This document shows positions 1-10,861 of a DNA stretch of 64,000 nucleotides, piece after piece (position 1 is the stretch's first letter; every line of letters begins with the position of its first letter). Under the pieces are notes generated by a model. The model was not told the origin of the DNA and made no database searches. It worked only from the letters and a program-made list of their open reading frames with translations. Source of the stretch: Warburgia ugandensis (taxonomy: Eukaryota; Streptophyta; Magnoliopsida; Canellales; Canellaceae); contig CP141127.1 in the NCBI GenBank assembly GCA_035236585.1, positions 76,303,495-76,367,494 of the forward strand. Reading direction: 5' to 3'. A program made the position numbers and the translations under genes.

Positions 1-1
1 C

Positions 2-823
2 AATATCAACCACAGAAATGTGGTAAAGCTCTTAGGTTGCTGTTTAGAGACCCAAGTTCCTTTGCTAGTTTATGAATTTGTCTCTAATGGCACCCTCTTC
101 CACCATCTTCATAATCAGGAATGCTTGTCCCCAATATCATGGCAAACTCGCTTAAGGATTGCTTCAGATACTGCAGGTGCACTTTCATATCTTCATTTTG
201 CAACTTCTATACCAATATTCCATAGAGATGTCAAGTCTGCCAATATACTCTTAGATGATAACTACATGGCCAAAGTTTCTGATTTTGGGGCCTCAAGGCC
301 TGTTCAGTTTGATCAGACTCATGTAACTACACTAGTCCAAGGGACATTTGGCTACTTGGATCCTGAGTACTTTCATACAGGCCAATTGACTGAGAAGAGT
401 GATGTTTATAGCTTTGGGGTTGTTCTTGCCGAGTTACTGACTGGGGAGAAGCCTGTTTCTTTTAGTAGATTAGAGGAAGACAAAAATTTGGCAACATATT
501 TCATTTTGTCAATGAATGAGAAACGTCTCTTTGAAATTATTGAGGACCGAATTTTGAAAGAGGAAATGAAAGAGCAGATTGTGGCAGTAGCAGAGCTTGC
601 ACAAAGATGCCTAAAACTAAAGGCAGAGGAAAGGCCTATGATGAAAGATGTTGCAACAGAGTTGGAGTGCTTAAAAAGGCTTCATGTCGATAAAAAATCT
701 CCCCCAATTGAGATAAAACATGAGCGCATAGAAGAAGAGCAGTCAAAAAACTATGGGGGAGATGTAACTAGAAGATATAGTTTGGAGGGTGAAATCCTAC
801 ATTCATTTGATGTCCCAAGGTGA
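2..823 (+). CDS. WAK-like receptor kinase, C-terminal part of kinase domain (partial at left edge)
   Basis: This is the 3' part of a plasma-membrane receptor-like Ser/Thr kinase of the wall-associated kinase (WAK/WAKL) family. The reading frame is open from base 2 (N-I-N-H-R-N-V-V-K), so the gene starts outside the window and the first ATG or GTG here is not its start. Visible kinase parts are the hinge region ([17 protein letters not shown]), the catalytic loop [13 protein letters not shown] at 221-259, DFG at 281-289, the activation segment [11 protein letters not shown], and the C-lobe ending in a [11 protein letters not shown] stretch. All catalytic residues present in this part are intact. 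It is followed by a C-terminal tail of about 50 residues and a TGA at 821-823. In the family, the missing N-terminal part would hold a cysteine-rich extracellular region, a membrane segment and the kinase N-lobe. Copy B at 41,585-45,540 is its dead paralogue. Function of this copy cannot be judged without the upstream exons. Confidence 0.9.
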   Translation, partial: NINHRNVVKLLGCCLETQVPLLVYEFVSNGTLFHHLHNQECLSPISWQTRLRIASDTAGALSYLHFATSIPIFHRDVKSANILLDDNYMAKVSDFGASRPVQFDQTHVTTLVQGTFGYLDPEYFHTGQLTEKSDVYSFGVVLAELLTGEKPVSFSRLEEDKNLATYFILSMNEKRLFEIIEDRILKEEMKEQIVAVAELAQRCLKLKAEERPMMKDVATELECLKRLHVDKKSPPIEIKHERIEEEQSKNYGGDVTRRYSLEGEILHSFDVPR

Positions 824-1415
824 TAGTTTGAGCGCCTTTTTTTCTGATGGAATTTATAGCGAAAATGAATATCCACATTCCTACCACTACTGAGTTTTAC
901 ATATATCTACTTGGTGATTGTTCCTAAAATTTAGTTAAAAAAAAAGAAGCTATTAATGATCCATTAACAATGTGTCTAATAAAGTTTCCATTTGTCAAAA
1001 TGAGGCACTAATACTACAACTTTGCATTCTCCTTAGGATGAAACATAAGGTGTAAGAAGTGATCAATCAATGTCTCTTGTGACCTTGCACTTGCTGCAAA
1101 AACAATTTCAAACCACTTTTCTAGTGGGTCTAGATTCCTCTAAAGTAGAGATTTTTAATACACATTTTATAGCATGCTAGAAATAAAGGACTAATTGTCA
1201 GCCATGTTTTTTCCCAGGTCATGATCGTTGCCCAGAACAAGAGGTGGAGACGCATTATCCCAATGATGCTATAAAAGGAGAATCCAGGTGAGTCTAAATA
1301 AGTGGAAACATGTGAATGTACAGTCTTAAGTGTAAGGACTAAGTGTTGGACAAACATTTCAAGGCAGCGAATGAATTTGAATATAAAGCCACATATCTAG
1401 AACAAGCAAGTTTAT
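824..1415. other. 3' flank of kinase A, no gene seen
   Basis: AT-rich sequence between the kinase stop codon and the kinase relic. It probably includes the 3' UTR of kinase A. The same sequence follows the copy B pseudogene at about 45,541-46,118 with scattered differences. No open frame with recognisable content was found. Confidence 0.6.
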
Positions 1416-1775
1416 TTTAGTAGGTCAGAGGGGCATAGAGATTTCGCTACTCATTTCATTTTATCAATTAATCAGCACCATCTCTTTGAAAGTGTTTAGT
1501 GTTGTGTTTTGGAGGAAGGAAAAAAGATCAAATTTGGAAAATTGTGGAGCTTACAAAGAGGTACCTATGATGAAGGGAAGGATAATCCCACAATGAGGTA
1601 TGTTGGAATGGAGTTAGAGAGCTTGGCATAAGAAGGTTAACAAAATCATCAATTGTTCCCATAGGATCATACCAAAGTTGGGCACATACAAGACCGACTA
1701 CCAAGACATTACAGTGAAGATGTAACAAGGACATACAATCTAGAGAATGAAAGCTCCTATGATCATTTGACATCC
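1416..1775 (+). pseudogene. Relic of a second WAK-like kinase C-terminus
   Basis: Conceptual reading gives FSRSEGHRDFATHFILSIN followed by HHLFES, then NPTMRYVGMELESLA and finally SEDVTRTYNLENESSYDH. These align in order with [34 protein letters not shown] and [14 protein letters not shown] of kinase A just upstream. Several in-frame stops (for example the TAG after ESV and the TAA after ESLA) and missing residues show it is dead. The HRD/DFG part is not present. It is the tail of a former tandem kinase neighbour. The same relic lies in copy B at 46,119-46,477, so it predates the segmental duplication. Confidence 0.75.
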
Positions 1776-4298
1776 ACTATGGTTCTACAAATGATAATAT
1801 AATTGCCAAAAATCTACCATGCACTCATTTAGAGTGCTAATAAACTTATGAGTTACTATTAACAAAATAGGAACTAGAATTTTGCCTTCCCCATCAAGAT
1901 CATTCATAAGGTATAAGAATTGAAAAATCACATGTTGTGGAACTTGTTTAACATGTTCTTGTGGATCTAGCTCCTCTTAAGTGATCTTTGATGTATGTTT
2001 TCTTTCCCATGCTTAGATTTTGAGAGAAATTTGAATAACTATTATAGAATTATCTTATGCTTTATGATTTGATTATATGCATGAATTGGAATGAAAAGTT
2101 TGTAGGATAAGATGAGTAACATATTTTTATTTTGAGAAAAATTTACAAAAAGAATAGATTTTGGATTTTGAAAGGTGATTTATAGTGCCGAGTTTTAGCC
2201 TAACTATTTACATTCAAAATAAGAAGACATGTAAAATATTTTGGAGTTAGGAATTTCAAAAATACTAGTACAAATTTTTAGATTTTCTACAAAATATTTT
2301 GAGTCTATAAAAGAGTCTCCCTCCAATGGAAGGTTTGAAGTTTTTCTCAAACATAGTAAATTGGAGAATAGTAGTAATAGAAGAAGAGTTGTAGATCAGT
2401 TTGTATGGTGTCATGGGGTATACCATGATCAATAATTTGGTTGTGAATACAATAAGAAAATCATGACATAAAGGTAGAGTTTGGACCGCATGAACATGTA
2501 GTTATTTTGCATGTATTTTAAAATAACAATTTTCTCTCTATATTGCTAGAAACAATGACCCCCTTTTATATAATAAGATGCATTTGTTCCCATCCAAGGG
2601 TTTTGGGTTCAAGTTGCTTGGTACCAACATTCAAAAGAAATTTTACTCTTTGATTATGGAACTTGTGCAATTCTTTGTGAATTGTACTTACCAATATGTT
2701 GGTTCATAATCTTGTTAGTAAATTCGATATATGTATATATAAGAAGAAAAGAGAAAAACATAAAGAAAAATTTTAAAGGAAGTGAAGTCTATCAAATTAC
2801 CTATTTCTCAAGCTAGTGAATGATAAATTTTATTGTTGATTCGTATACATGAGAAAAGGAACAAACTCTATTCTAGTAACCATTTAGTGGTGAACACCAC
2901 TTAGGCTATGGTGTGTCCATTTGTAATGAATTTCAATAATTACTTCCATTCCTTTCTCAATCTCTACATGAGAGTAGTTACAAAGTCCTTTTTAATTCAC
3001 AACTCATGTGGTAAGAGCCCTATTAACCTTGGAGGCCACATATAAAGCTTGGAAGCCATTAAGATGAAGAGATCATCAATAAAGTTTTGATTCTTTTAGA
3101 TATCTTAGTGTTCCTCCATTGAAGGAACATCTCTCCAATATGAAAATGGCATTGCCCACTATATATAAAAAAGAGCAGCCTAGTGACGAAGATCCCATGT
3201 ATTCAAGGTATAGGGAAGAAGCAGACCACAAGGGGTCTATATTATGTAGCCTTACCTTGCACTTTTGCAAGAGGCCATTTCCTTGCCTCGAAACTCATGA
3301 CTGTCAGGTCACATTGCAACAACTCAACCATTGCACAATGGCTCCCCTTCTCACTACCCATTGAATATTAAACCACAAAATGACATACCATATCTGAAAG
3401 ACCAACAAGCAACGAAGATAACTAATGAACTCCTCCTTACCGAGGCACACCTCATATCCATTTGTTGGGCTTCAGGCCATTCTATTTAAATTGCAAGAGA
3501 AAGTGGTTTATCTAGAATTGAAAACAACATAATGAAGCAATCTTTGTAGGGATGCTAAGCTTCCAAACAACTTAGTGGGTTTAGGTTGGCGAGATTGCTC
3601 AAGATTCATCCAAGATAAGATATCCGGATGGCTCTTATTACAATGACTCTTTTTAGAAGTGTGCAGTAATACGCTACAATGTTCAAGCATTTAAGTGGCC
3701 TTATCCTACACTTTGAGTATTGGTTTTGTTGGTGTGGCTGTGTGTAGCATGATTTAATTTCTGATGGACACTTTAAACTGCATTTAAAGTTTAGACCACC
3801 AACAAACATCCTTTTAACATAACAACAACAACAAAAATAAACTAAGACCTTCTTTGTTATAGACATAAATATTACAAATAATATTCCTAGAATTATTATT
3901 TTTAGCCCTTAACTTTAAATATCACTAATCAGGGTTTATTTTATATTTGGCAAGATTAGCATACAATTAAGAAAAATGCATATTTTTGGCAACTGAAACC
4001 TTAAAAGAGACTAATTCCACAGTTTGAGCATTATCATAGGCCCACATGGCATAAACTATGAATTTAAGCATCATCACAGTACCACATGCCATGAACCATG
4101 AAGTCGAGAAGTTCAAAATGCTATGAGGGTGTCTTTATCAAATTTAGCACTGTCAAAAACTCATGCATGCCACCAACCTTATCAACTCAAGAGAATATGC
4201 CTTTATTAAAAGAGAGGGTGGGTAATTTCCCATGTATGCATGCATTCAGCCACCTATGAAGAGCTGCTAAGTGAAGCTACACTTACATAAAATGGATG
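1776..4298. other. Non-coding duplicated flank
   Basis: No supportable gene, RNA or mobile element. The stretch is AT-rich and aligns nearly end to end with copy B (about 46,478-49,042). Short open frames here are not conserved in frame between the copies. By eye the last 400 bases before the Copia insertion differ from copy B at about 7% of positions. Confidence 0.6.
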
Positions 4299-4303
4299 CA
4301 CAT

Positions 4304-4517
4304 TGTGGACGTGACCTATTTAGAAGAGTAAATATAGGAGTTGTTGACTGGATAAACATAGGACAAATTTGTTAGGGAATGATTGAGTAACTATAGGAGT
4401 CTGCTATAGTTTTTTCTAGAATAGAATTCCTCCCAAAGTGTAATTGTATATGTATATATTGCCTCTATATGTGAGAAGAAAATACGAAAGTTTTTACCCT
4501 AAGTATCATTGTTTACG
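4304..4517 (+). repeat. Copia 5' LTR
   Basis: Starts TGTGGACGTGA at the TSD and ends GTTTACG. The 3' LTR ends GTTTACA, so the terminal CA has mutated to CG here. It is aligned throughout with 8,800-9,014. Confidence 0.93.
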
Positions 4518-4530
4518 TGGTATCAAAGCC
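4518..4530 (+). other. Copia primer-binding site (initiator Met tRNA type)
   Basis: TGGTATCAAAGCC directly abuts the 5' LTR. It resembles the usual TGGTATCAGAGC complement of the 3' end of initiator-Met tRNA, with one internal change. In the family this is where minus-strand DNA synthesis is primed. Confidence 0.9.
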
Positions 4531-4532
4531 AA

Positions 4533-5430
4533 ATGGACTCCCAAGGATCTCTTGTTCCAGCAACAATAAATAACCCACCAACACAACCAATCATCATCCA
4601 ACAAGACAATTCTGTTTTTCCATCAAGCATTACACTTGATGAGGCTAATTACTCATTATGGTCTCAACTTATGAAGATGCGAATCGGAGCACGCAATAAG
4701 GCTGGATATCTCGCTGGGACAGCAAAAAAACCTGCACCTAAAGACCCAAATTTTAGGACATGGATTACTGAAAATCAAAAAGTAAAAAGTTGGCTTATTG
4801 ACTCAATGAGTCCATCGTTGATGCAATGATTTATTCGTCTTCCTATTGCCAGAGAAATATGGGAGGCTATATCAAAAACTTTCTATGATTGATCTGATGA
4901 AACTCATCTCTTTGAATTGAATAAAAAATCTTTTTCTATCAAATAAAACGGTAGGCCATTATCGACATACTACAATGAACTTGTGGCTATTTTTCAGGAA
5001 ATTGATCACATGTCAACTTCTCAAGAAGGGACTGTTGAAGGAGTAATTCAATTATATTCAGCAATGGCTAAGCTCCAAGTTCATATTTTCCTAAGTGGAC
5101 TTGATTCCAATTTTGATCAGGTTCGAGGAGAGATCTTACGCAAAGACCCAAAACTTGACTTGGAAAGCACATATGCATATGTAAGGAGAGAGTATCAACA
5201 AAGACAGACCATGGGAGGATCTCGCTCAATCTCTGAATGTTCATTGATGCTGGGTAATCAAACCCGACAAGGATCGTCATCTGGCTAGAGAAAGAATCGC
5301 AAAAATCAACTCACTGGAAAATCTAACAGTCTTGTGTGTGATCATTGCAGTGAAACAGGTCACTCGAAGCAATGCTGTTACAAAATTATTGGTTATCTTG
5401 ACTGGTGGAATTTTTCAAAAAAACCACAAA
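4533..5430 (+). pseudogene. Copia gag, broken
   Basis: Starts at ATG 4,533 (MDSQGSL). A Copia-type gag N-terminus with LDEANYSLWSQLMKMRI is followed by the FRTWITENQKVKSWL segment. A TGA at 4,827-4,829 ends the first frame, further stops follow around 4,888 and 4,944, and the frame resumes at about 4,983 to a TAG at 5,286-5,288. A CCHC zinc knuckle lies just after 5,334 (C-DH-C-SETG-H-SKQC-C, CX2CX4HX4C). In the family gag packages the element RNA into particles. With four or more stops this copy cannot make the protein. Confidence 0.88.
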
Positions 5431-5559
5431 AGAACGCTGTTGGGAAGGCTATGGTAGCAGCTATGAATGAAGTAGAATCTAAAGGAGACGAAACGTCAAT
5501 GCCCATGACAAATATTGCTCGTTTAGGTAATGCGGGTAAGGCAAATGCTTTCTCTACAA

Positions 5560-6598
5560 TTTCTAGGAAAAATATTTGGATTATTGATACAGGTGCATCT
5601 AATCATATGATTGGAAACTCTCGCCAATTACAGTCTATCAGTCCTCCCCCTCAATCCATTGTCTCCACAGCTAATGGTAGTGTGTGCTCTATCGTTGGGC
5701 AAGGATCTGTTACCTTGTCTAATACTCTTACACTAAATTCAGTCTTAGTTGTGCCATCCCTTAAATATAATCTCTTGTTTGTTGGACAGATTACTTCAGC
5801 TCTTAAATGTAATGTAACTTTTTGACCCAGAAGACTCTTGGTTATGGTGTTAAACGAGGCAAACTATATTACTTGGAATCAATTGAGAATGGAGGACAAG
5901 AATTTAGTCATGCATATCAGACTAATAGTTAAGAAAAAGCCTGAGCAAATGTCTGGTTATGGCATCGACGGTTAGGTCATCTTTCTTTTGGATATCTTAG
6001 GAAATTACAACCACATCTTTTTTCAAACTTAAGTAATTCAGTTTTTTGTTGTGATGTTTGTGAACTTGCAAAAAGCCATCGTGTTCCTTATTTGCCTAGT
6101 TTAAATAAAAGTTATGAACCATTTGCAGTTATACATACAGATGTTTGGGGACCTTGAAAAATTCCATCATTGTCTAAGGCTAAATACTTTGTTACGTTTA
6201 TTGATGAATGTACACATATGACTTGGATATCACTACTTCATAAAAAAAGTGATGTTTGTACAGCATTTCAAGAATTTCACAACATGGTGAGCACTCAATA
6301 TTAGAAACCAATTCTGGTTTGGCAAACTGATAATGCCATGGAATTTATGGATGCCACCCTTAGAAATTTTTTAAAACAGCTTGGAATTCGGCATCAGACC
6401 TCGTGCACCTATACTCCGCAACAAAATGGCTTAGCGGAAAGGAGGAATAGACAAATATTAGAGGTGGTCTGTGCTTCTCTCTTTGGAATGAACATGCCAC
6501 ATTTTTATTGGGGAGAGGCAGTAAAATCTGTGGTTTATCTTATTAATCGAGCACCATATCGGGTTTTAGATTTTCAAACTCCTCAACAAAAAATGTAA
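5560..6598 (+). pseudogene. Copia protease and integrase, broken
   Basis: The aspartic protease core IWIIDTGASNHM is at about 5,573-5,610 and keeps the catalytic Asp. The frame breaks at TGA 5,823-5,825. The integrase zinc-binding part follows (WHRRLGHLSFGYLRKL, then CCDVCELAKSHR), then the catalytic core with HTDVWGP, QTDNAMEF and NGLAERRNRQ, so the D, D and E residues are still visible. A TGA replaces a codon after DVWGP and a TAG sits after STQY. The last open run ends at TAA 6,596-6,598. In the family these domains mature the polyprotein and insert the cDNA. Confidence 0.88.
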
Positions 6599-6599
6599 T

Positions 6600-7259
6600 C
6601 CTTACTTTCAATTCCTCATCTCCCAAACCTTGAGCCTAGAATCTTTGCCTGTATAGTGTATGTTCATATCCCTAAGACCTTGAGAACTAAACTTGACCCT
6701 TGTGCAAAGAGATGTGTGTTTGTTGGATATTCAGATGTTCAAAAGGGGTATCGATGTTATGATCCTCAAACTCAAAAAATTGCATGTAACCTTGGATGCC
6801 TCTTTTCGGGAGTTAGAACCATATTATTCAGGGGGAGTTTCAACATCTTCCCTTCAAGGGAAGAATGGTGGTGAAGGGAATATGTTACAAGGCACAAAAA
6901 GAAATGCAGATGAGTGCTTAGAACTGGACAAAGTTGATAACAATGACAGCCATGAAGAACAGCGTAGTAATACAGACTTGCCTACTTTAACACCATTAAC
7001 CGAAGGGTCGACCTAGAATATCCAAAATGACAGCTCTCAGGTAATCTCAAGTCCAGTATCTAATAATTCTAGTAATGAGTTTCTTGTTCCTCTTTCAAAA
7101 TACCCATAAAGATGGAACAAAGGTGTACCAAAGAAACAATATGAACCTGATCTTAAAGCAAATGTCAAATATCCTATCAACAATTATGTTTCTACTCAAA
7201 AATTGTCTGAGTCATATGCACTTGCTATTAATCAATTATCAATTGTTTCTATTCCTAGT
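6600..7259 (+). pseudogene. Copia integrase C-terminus and integrase-RT linker, frameshifted
   Basis: After the integrase core the text reads VYVHIPKTLRTKLDPCAKRC followed by VFVGYSDVQKGYRCYDPQ, the usual Copia integrase C-terminal region (F-x-G-Y-x-x-x-x-K-G-Y-R). A frameshift near 6,800 then separates it from the acidic linker before RT. No separate gene is present. Confidence 0.8.
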
Positions 7260-8790
7260 GATGTGCAGAAAGCCTTGAATGATCCAAAGTGGACTAAGGC
7301 AATGAATGAAGAAATGGAAGCTTTGTAAAGGAACTCTACCTGGGAACTTGTTTCATTACCTGAAGGAAAGAAAACAATCGGGTGTAGATGGGTATATACT
7401 GTAAAACTCAAGGCTGATGGGAGCATTGACAGATATAAAGAGAGGCTGGTTGCAAAGGGTTATAAGCAAAAGTATGGAGTAGATTACCAAGAGACATTTG
7501 CACCAGTAGCCAAGCTAGGTATAGTTTGCATTCTCATCTCTATTGTAGCAAATTAGGAATGGCCCTTAAAACAGTTTGATGTTAAGAATGCTTTCCTCAA
7601 TGGAGATCTAGAAGAAGAGGTATACATGGAGCTGCCACCAAGTGTGAAGCTTGGTTCATCAAGCAGAAATAAAGTTTGCAAGCTGGAAAAATCATTGTAT
7701 GGGCTCAAACAATCACCTAGAGCTTGGTTTGGGAGATTTTCAATGACAATGAAAGCCTTTGGTTATAAAGAAAGTGGTTCAGGTCATACCTTTTTTGTAA
7801 AACACAAAGGAGGAAAAGTAACCACTTTAATTGTGTATGTTGATGATATGGTCTTGACAGGAGATGATTGTGAAGAAATGAAGCTTCTACAAGAACACTT
7901 AGCTACTGAATTTTAAATGAAGGACTTGGGACAACTGAAATACTTCCTAGGTATCAAAGTAGTAAGGACAAATCAAGGAATTTCTCTTTCACAAAGAAAA
8001 TATGTACTTGACCTCTTAACTGAAACTGGAATGCTTGCGTGCAAACCAGTTGAAATGCCTATGGAAATGAATCATAAGCTTGGAATTTTTCCAAATCAAA
8101 TTCCAATAGATGTAGGGCGCTATCAATGGTTAGTTGGGAGGTTAATTTATCTGTCTCATACGAGGCCAGATATAGCATATGCAGTGAGTGTTGTCAGTCA
8201 ATTTATGCATCAACCGAGTGAAGAACACATGGATGTAGTGTACCGAATCTTGAGGTACTTGAAAGGCTCTCCAGGAAAAGGTTTGTTCTTCTCAAAGAAT
8301 AATGTTTCCAACATTGAAGGATACACGGATGCAGATTGGTCAGGTGATCAAACAACCAGAAAATCTACATCTGGTTATTTTACTTTTGTGGAAGGAAATC
8401 TTGTAACTTGGAAAAGCAAGAAGCAAAAGGTTGTTGCAAGGTCAAGTGCAGAAGCTGAGTTTCGAGGTATGGCTCATGGAATATGTGAATTATTATGGAT
8501 TGAGTGTGTTCTATCAGATTTGGGGATTAAGCATACAAAACCTATGAATCTTTATTGTGATAATAAGGCTGCATTTGAGATTGCAAAAAATCCTGTACAG
8601 CATGATCGTACCAAACATGTTGAAGTTGACAGACATTTCATCAAGGAAAAGTTAGATCGAAAGATTATTCAGTTTCTTTATGTCAAGTCTGAAGATTAAC
8701 TTGCTGATGTTCTTACAAAAGCAGTTTCAAAAAGGGCATTTCATAATGTGATTGTCAAGTTGGGCATGTTGGATAATTATGCTCCAACTT
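7260..8790 (+). pseudogene. Copia reverse transcriptase and RNase H, broken
   Basis: RT begins with DPKWTKAMNEEMEAL and continues through [73 protein letters not shown] and the catalytic YVDDMVLTG. RNase H follows with YTDADWSGDQTTRKSTSGY and SSAEAEFRGMA, LYCDNKAA and HDRTKHVEVDRHFIKEKL, and the end LADVLTKAV just past 8,699. Premature stops are a TAA near 7,326, a TAG near 7,553, a TAA at 7,914-7,916 and a TAA at 8,697-8,699. The RT catalytic motif and RNase H acidic residues are still present, so decay is mainly by point stops. The 260-codon run 7,917-8,699 is the longest surviving piece. Confidence 0.92.
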
Positions 8791-8799
8791 GAGGGGGAG
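8791..8799 (+). other. Copia polypurine tract
   Basis: GAGGGGGAG immediately before the 3' LTR. In the family it primes plus-strand synthesis. Confidence 0.85.
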
Positions 8800-9014
8800 T
8801 GTGGACGTGAGCTATTTACAAGAGTAAATATAGGAGTTGTTGACTGGATAAACATAGGAGAAATTTGTTAGGGAATGATTGAGTAATTATAGGAGTCTGC
8901 TATAGTTTTTCTTAGAATAGAATTCTTTCCAAAGTGTAATTGTATCTATATATATTGCCTCCATATGTGGGAAGAAAATACAGAAGTTTTTGCCCTAAAG
9001 TATCATTGTTTACA
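8800..9014 (+). repeat. Copia 3' LTR
   Basis: Starts TGTGGACGTGA and ends GTTTACA next to the TSD CACAT. About 16 differences to the 5' LTR, counted by eye. Confidence 0.93.
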
Positions 9015-9019
9015 CACAT

Positions 9020-9532
9020 GTATATGATTTATTTTTGAAGCAAAACAAGTTAGAGACCGATCCCCATATAAAGATTATATCCTCTTTCTTACTCTCTCAC
9101 TAAACTCAAGAGAGGACCCACACATGATTCCACATGAATTTTCCTAGGGAGATGACATGTGATCCCTCTTTTATGCTTGATCTTCATGAAGAAAAATAAG
9201 AAGCAAATAAAAAGGAAAAAATGTGTAATGGAGGGAAAAGTTAGAACATCTATGGCTCTCCTTCATCTAGTCTTTTATAGCAACAAGGATGGTAAGGGTG
9301 AGTGGACCAATGTGAATAAAGCAACAAGTAGACCAAAATTGAAGGTGATTGGTGGAGATTTTTTTAGTGGGCTGTACACCATTTTTTTAGGGTTATCCAT
9401 GAGTGATTTTAAGGGGTAAAAACATATTTTTCTAGAGAAATAAAAGTTGGCCTATAATGAAGCTATGTAATTGGTAGAAGAAAAAATGGTGGGCTGAGGA
9501 GAGCAAGACTTACATTCCATGTTCCACATTAG
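9020..9532. other. Non-coding flank with a deletion relative to copy B
   Basis: No gene recognised. Copy B (49,048-49,620) matches but carries about 78 extra bases at 49,316-49,394 that are missing here. Confidence 0.55.
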
Positions 9533-10160
9533 TTGAAGCAGCTAAGCAAGACTTACAGACCAGTGATGTTAATCAAAATTTGTTGAAAGCTCAAGAATCT
9601 ATGAAGCAATTGGTAGATAGACTTAGAATGGAAGTGCACTTTGCAGAAGGTGATTTGGTATTAGTCAAGTCCATCCTTATAGACAACAATCATTGGCTTC
9701 CAGTCTTAATTTCAAATTAAGTGCGAAGTATTTTGACCCCTATAAGGTACTGAAAAGGATTGGGCTAGCAACCAATAAGCTGCAACTGAGCATAGCCACA
9801 TTCATTAGGTTTTTCATGTATCACTCCTTCAATAGTTCTTAGCTTCCCTAGTGATGATCAATATCCTTTACCTAGCCTTGACATAGACAACATACCTTTA
9901 CTATTTACCTTTACTGTTCCTTTGTCTATATTGGATGCTAGAATCATTCAAGAGAATAGGCAATTGAGAATTAAGTATTGGTTAAATGGAAAGGTCTACC
10001 AAATGATAAGGTCTTGCCTACTGAAGTGAGCTCTAATAGCAACTCAAAGCATCCAATACTGAGGATAAGTTCAAGACTAGCACAACTGAGAAGCAATGGA
10101 GCTATTAATTTCATCCAAGGCTCTTGCAATAGTATGTGCAATCTTAGCTCCAAACAATGA
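9533..10160 (+). pseudogene. Gypsy chromovirus integrase C-terminus and chromodomain relic
   Basis: Reads NLLKAQESMKQLVDRLRMEV then HFAEGDLVLVK, followed in other frames by FKLSAKYFDPYKVLKRIGLA and NKLQLSIATF, the hallmark C-terminal integrase region of plant chromoviruses. It ends with LVKWKGLPNDKV at about 9,983-10,018, a chromodomain core. Stops and frameshifts are frequent. No RT or LTR of the same element is recognisable upstream. The copy B version (49,620-50,110) has lost the chromodomain by a deletion after about 50,045. It is therefore an insertion older than the segmental duplication. Confidence 0.8.
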
Positions 10161-10785
10161 AGAGAAGTACCTTTGAAAGAGTAGTCAAGGTTAGAGTGAG
10201 TGAGTACTAATGCCTATTGGCAGTTAGTTATGTTAGCTATCACTATGTTGTAAGCCAATAGCTGTAGCTAGATTTCTATTACGTGTTTGGAAGATAGTTG
10301 AAGAGAGAGAGAGAGAGAGAGGAGTGGGATCGTAATTGAGAATACGCAATGAATGACTTTCTTCTAGCTTGAGCTAGATGTTAGCATCGTTTCCAGTCGA
10401 AGTAAAGAGTCTTTATTTTCAATGTTACATCTTTTATTCATCCCTTTTCCTTCTTCATTTTTCTATGATTTTTCCTTGATACGTACTAAAGTTATCATAT
10501 ATATCTTACATTCTTACGTACATATGTTGTTTCTCGTAATTGCAACAATAAGAGTAAATATGACTTGATCTCAACAACAAAGTGCAATTTGAGACAAACT
10601 ATTTCAGAACAAGGTACTATGCAAATTCCAAATCGAAACTGAAGTTCTAGCATGATAGAATTTGGGACATCTTTTGAATGAAGAGTTCATATTTACAACA
10701 ACTACTATCATCATTTGAATTACAAAGGAATTAAAATTACAAAAAGAACAATGAAAACTAACAACTACACATGGATAGATATTTG
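10161..10785. other. Flank of chromovirus relic, possible 3' LTR remnant
   Basis: Directly follows the chromodomain relic. A text such as GTTAGTTATGTTAGCTATCAC and a short GA run (10,303-10,321) are what the 3' end of a chromovirus often looks like, but no LTR partner exists to prove it. Copy B has the same stretch, with the GA run expanded to more than 150 bases (50,405-50,555). Confidence 0.35.
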
Positions 10786-10789
10786 CTTA

Positions 10790-10861
10790 GGAATGGTGAG
10801 TGGATTTGGACCTCCAACCTCTTGGTTGTGAGATGAGACACTTAACCAACTTGGCTAAGGG
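10790..10861 (-). repeat. tRNA-derived SINE-like head
   Basis: On the minus strand a polymerase III A-box-like TAGCCAAGTTGGTTAAG (10,841-10,857) and a B-box-like GGTCCAAATCC (10,802-10,812) are spaced as in a tRNA-derived promoter. No CCA-ready acceptor stem or convincing cloverleaf is visible, so it is not a working tRNA gene. It may be a SINE head or an old tRNA relic. The same piece is in copy B at 51,048-51,110. Confidence 0.45.

Larger units (their letters stand above)
4304..9014 (+). mobile_element. Ty1/Copia LTR retrotransposon, full length but inactive
   Basis: A 4.7-kb element with LTRs of 214 and 215 bp, flanked by the 5-bp TSD CACAT (4,299-4,303 and 9,015-9,019). Domain order is gag, protease, integrase, reverse transcriptase, RNase H, which defines Copia. 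An initiator-Met-type primer-binding site follows the 5' LTR and a purine tract precedes the 3' LTR. The LTRs differ at about 16 positions (roughly 7%), so the insertion is not recent. Copy B has the empty site at about 49,045, so the element entered copy A after the segments separated. Many stops and frameshifts make it non-autonomous. Confidence 0.95.

Noticed and set aside
10790..10861. A functional tRNA gene
   Set aside because: Only box-like promoter words are seen. The acceptor and anticodon arms do not pair convincingly.
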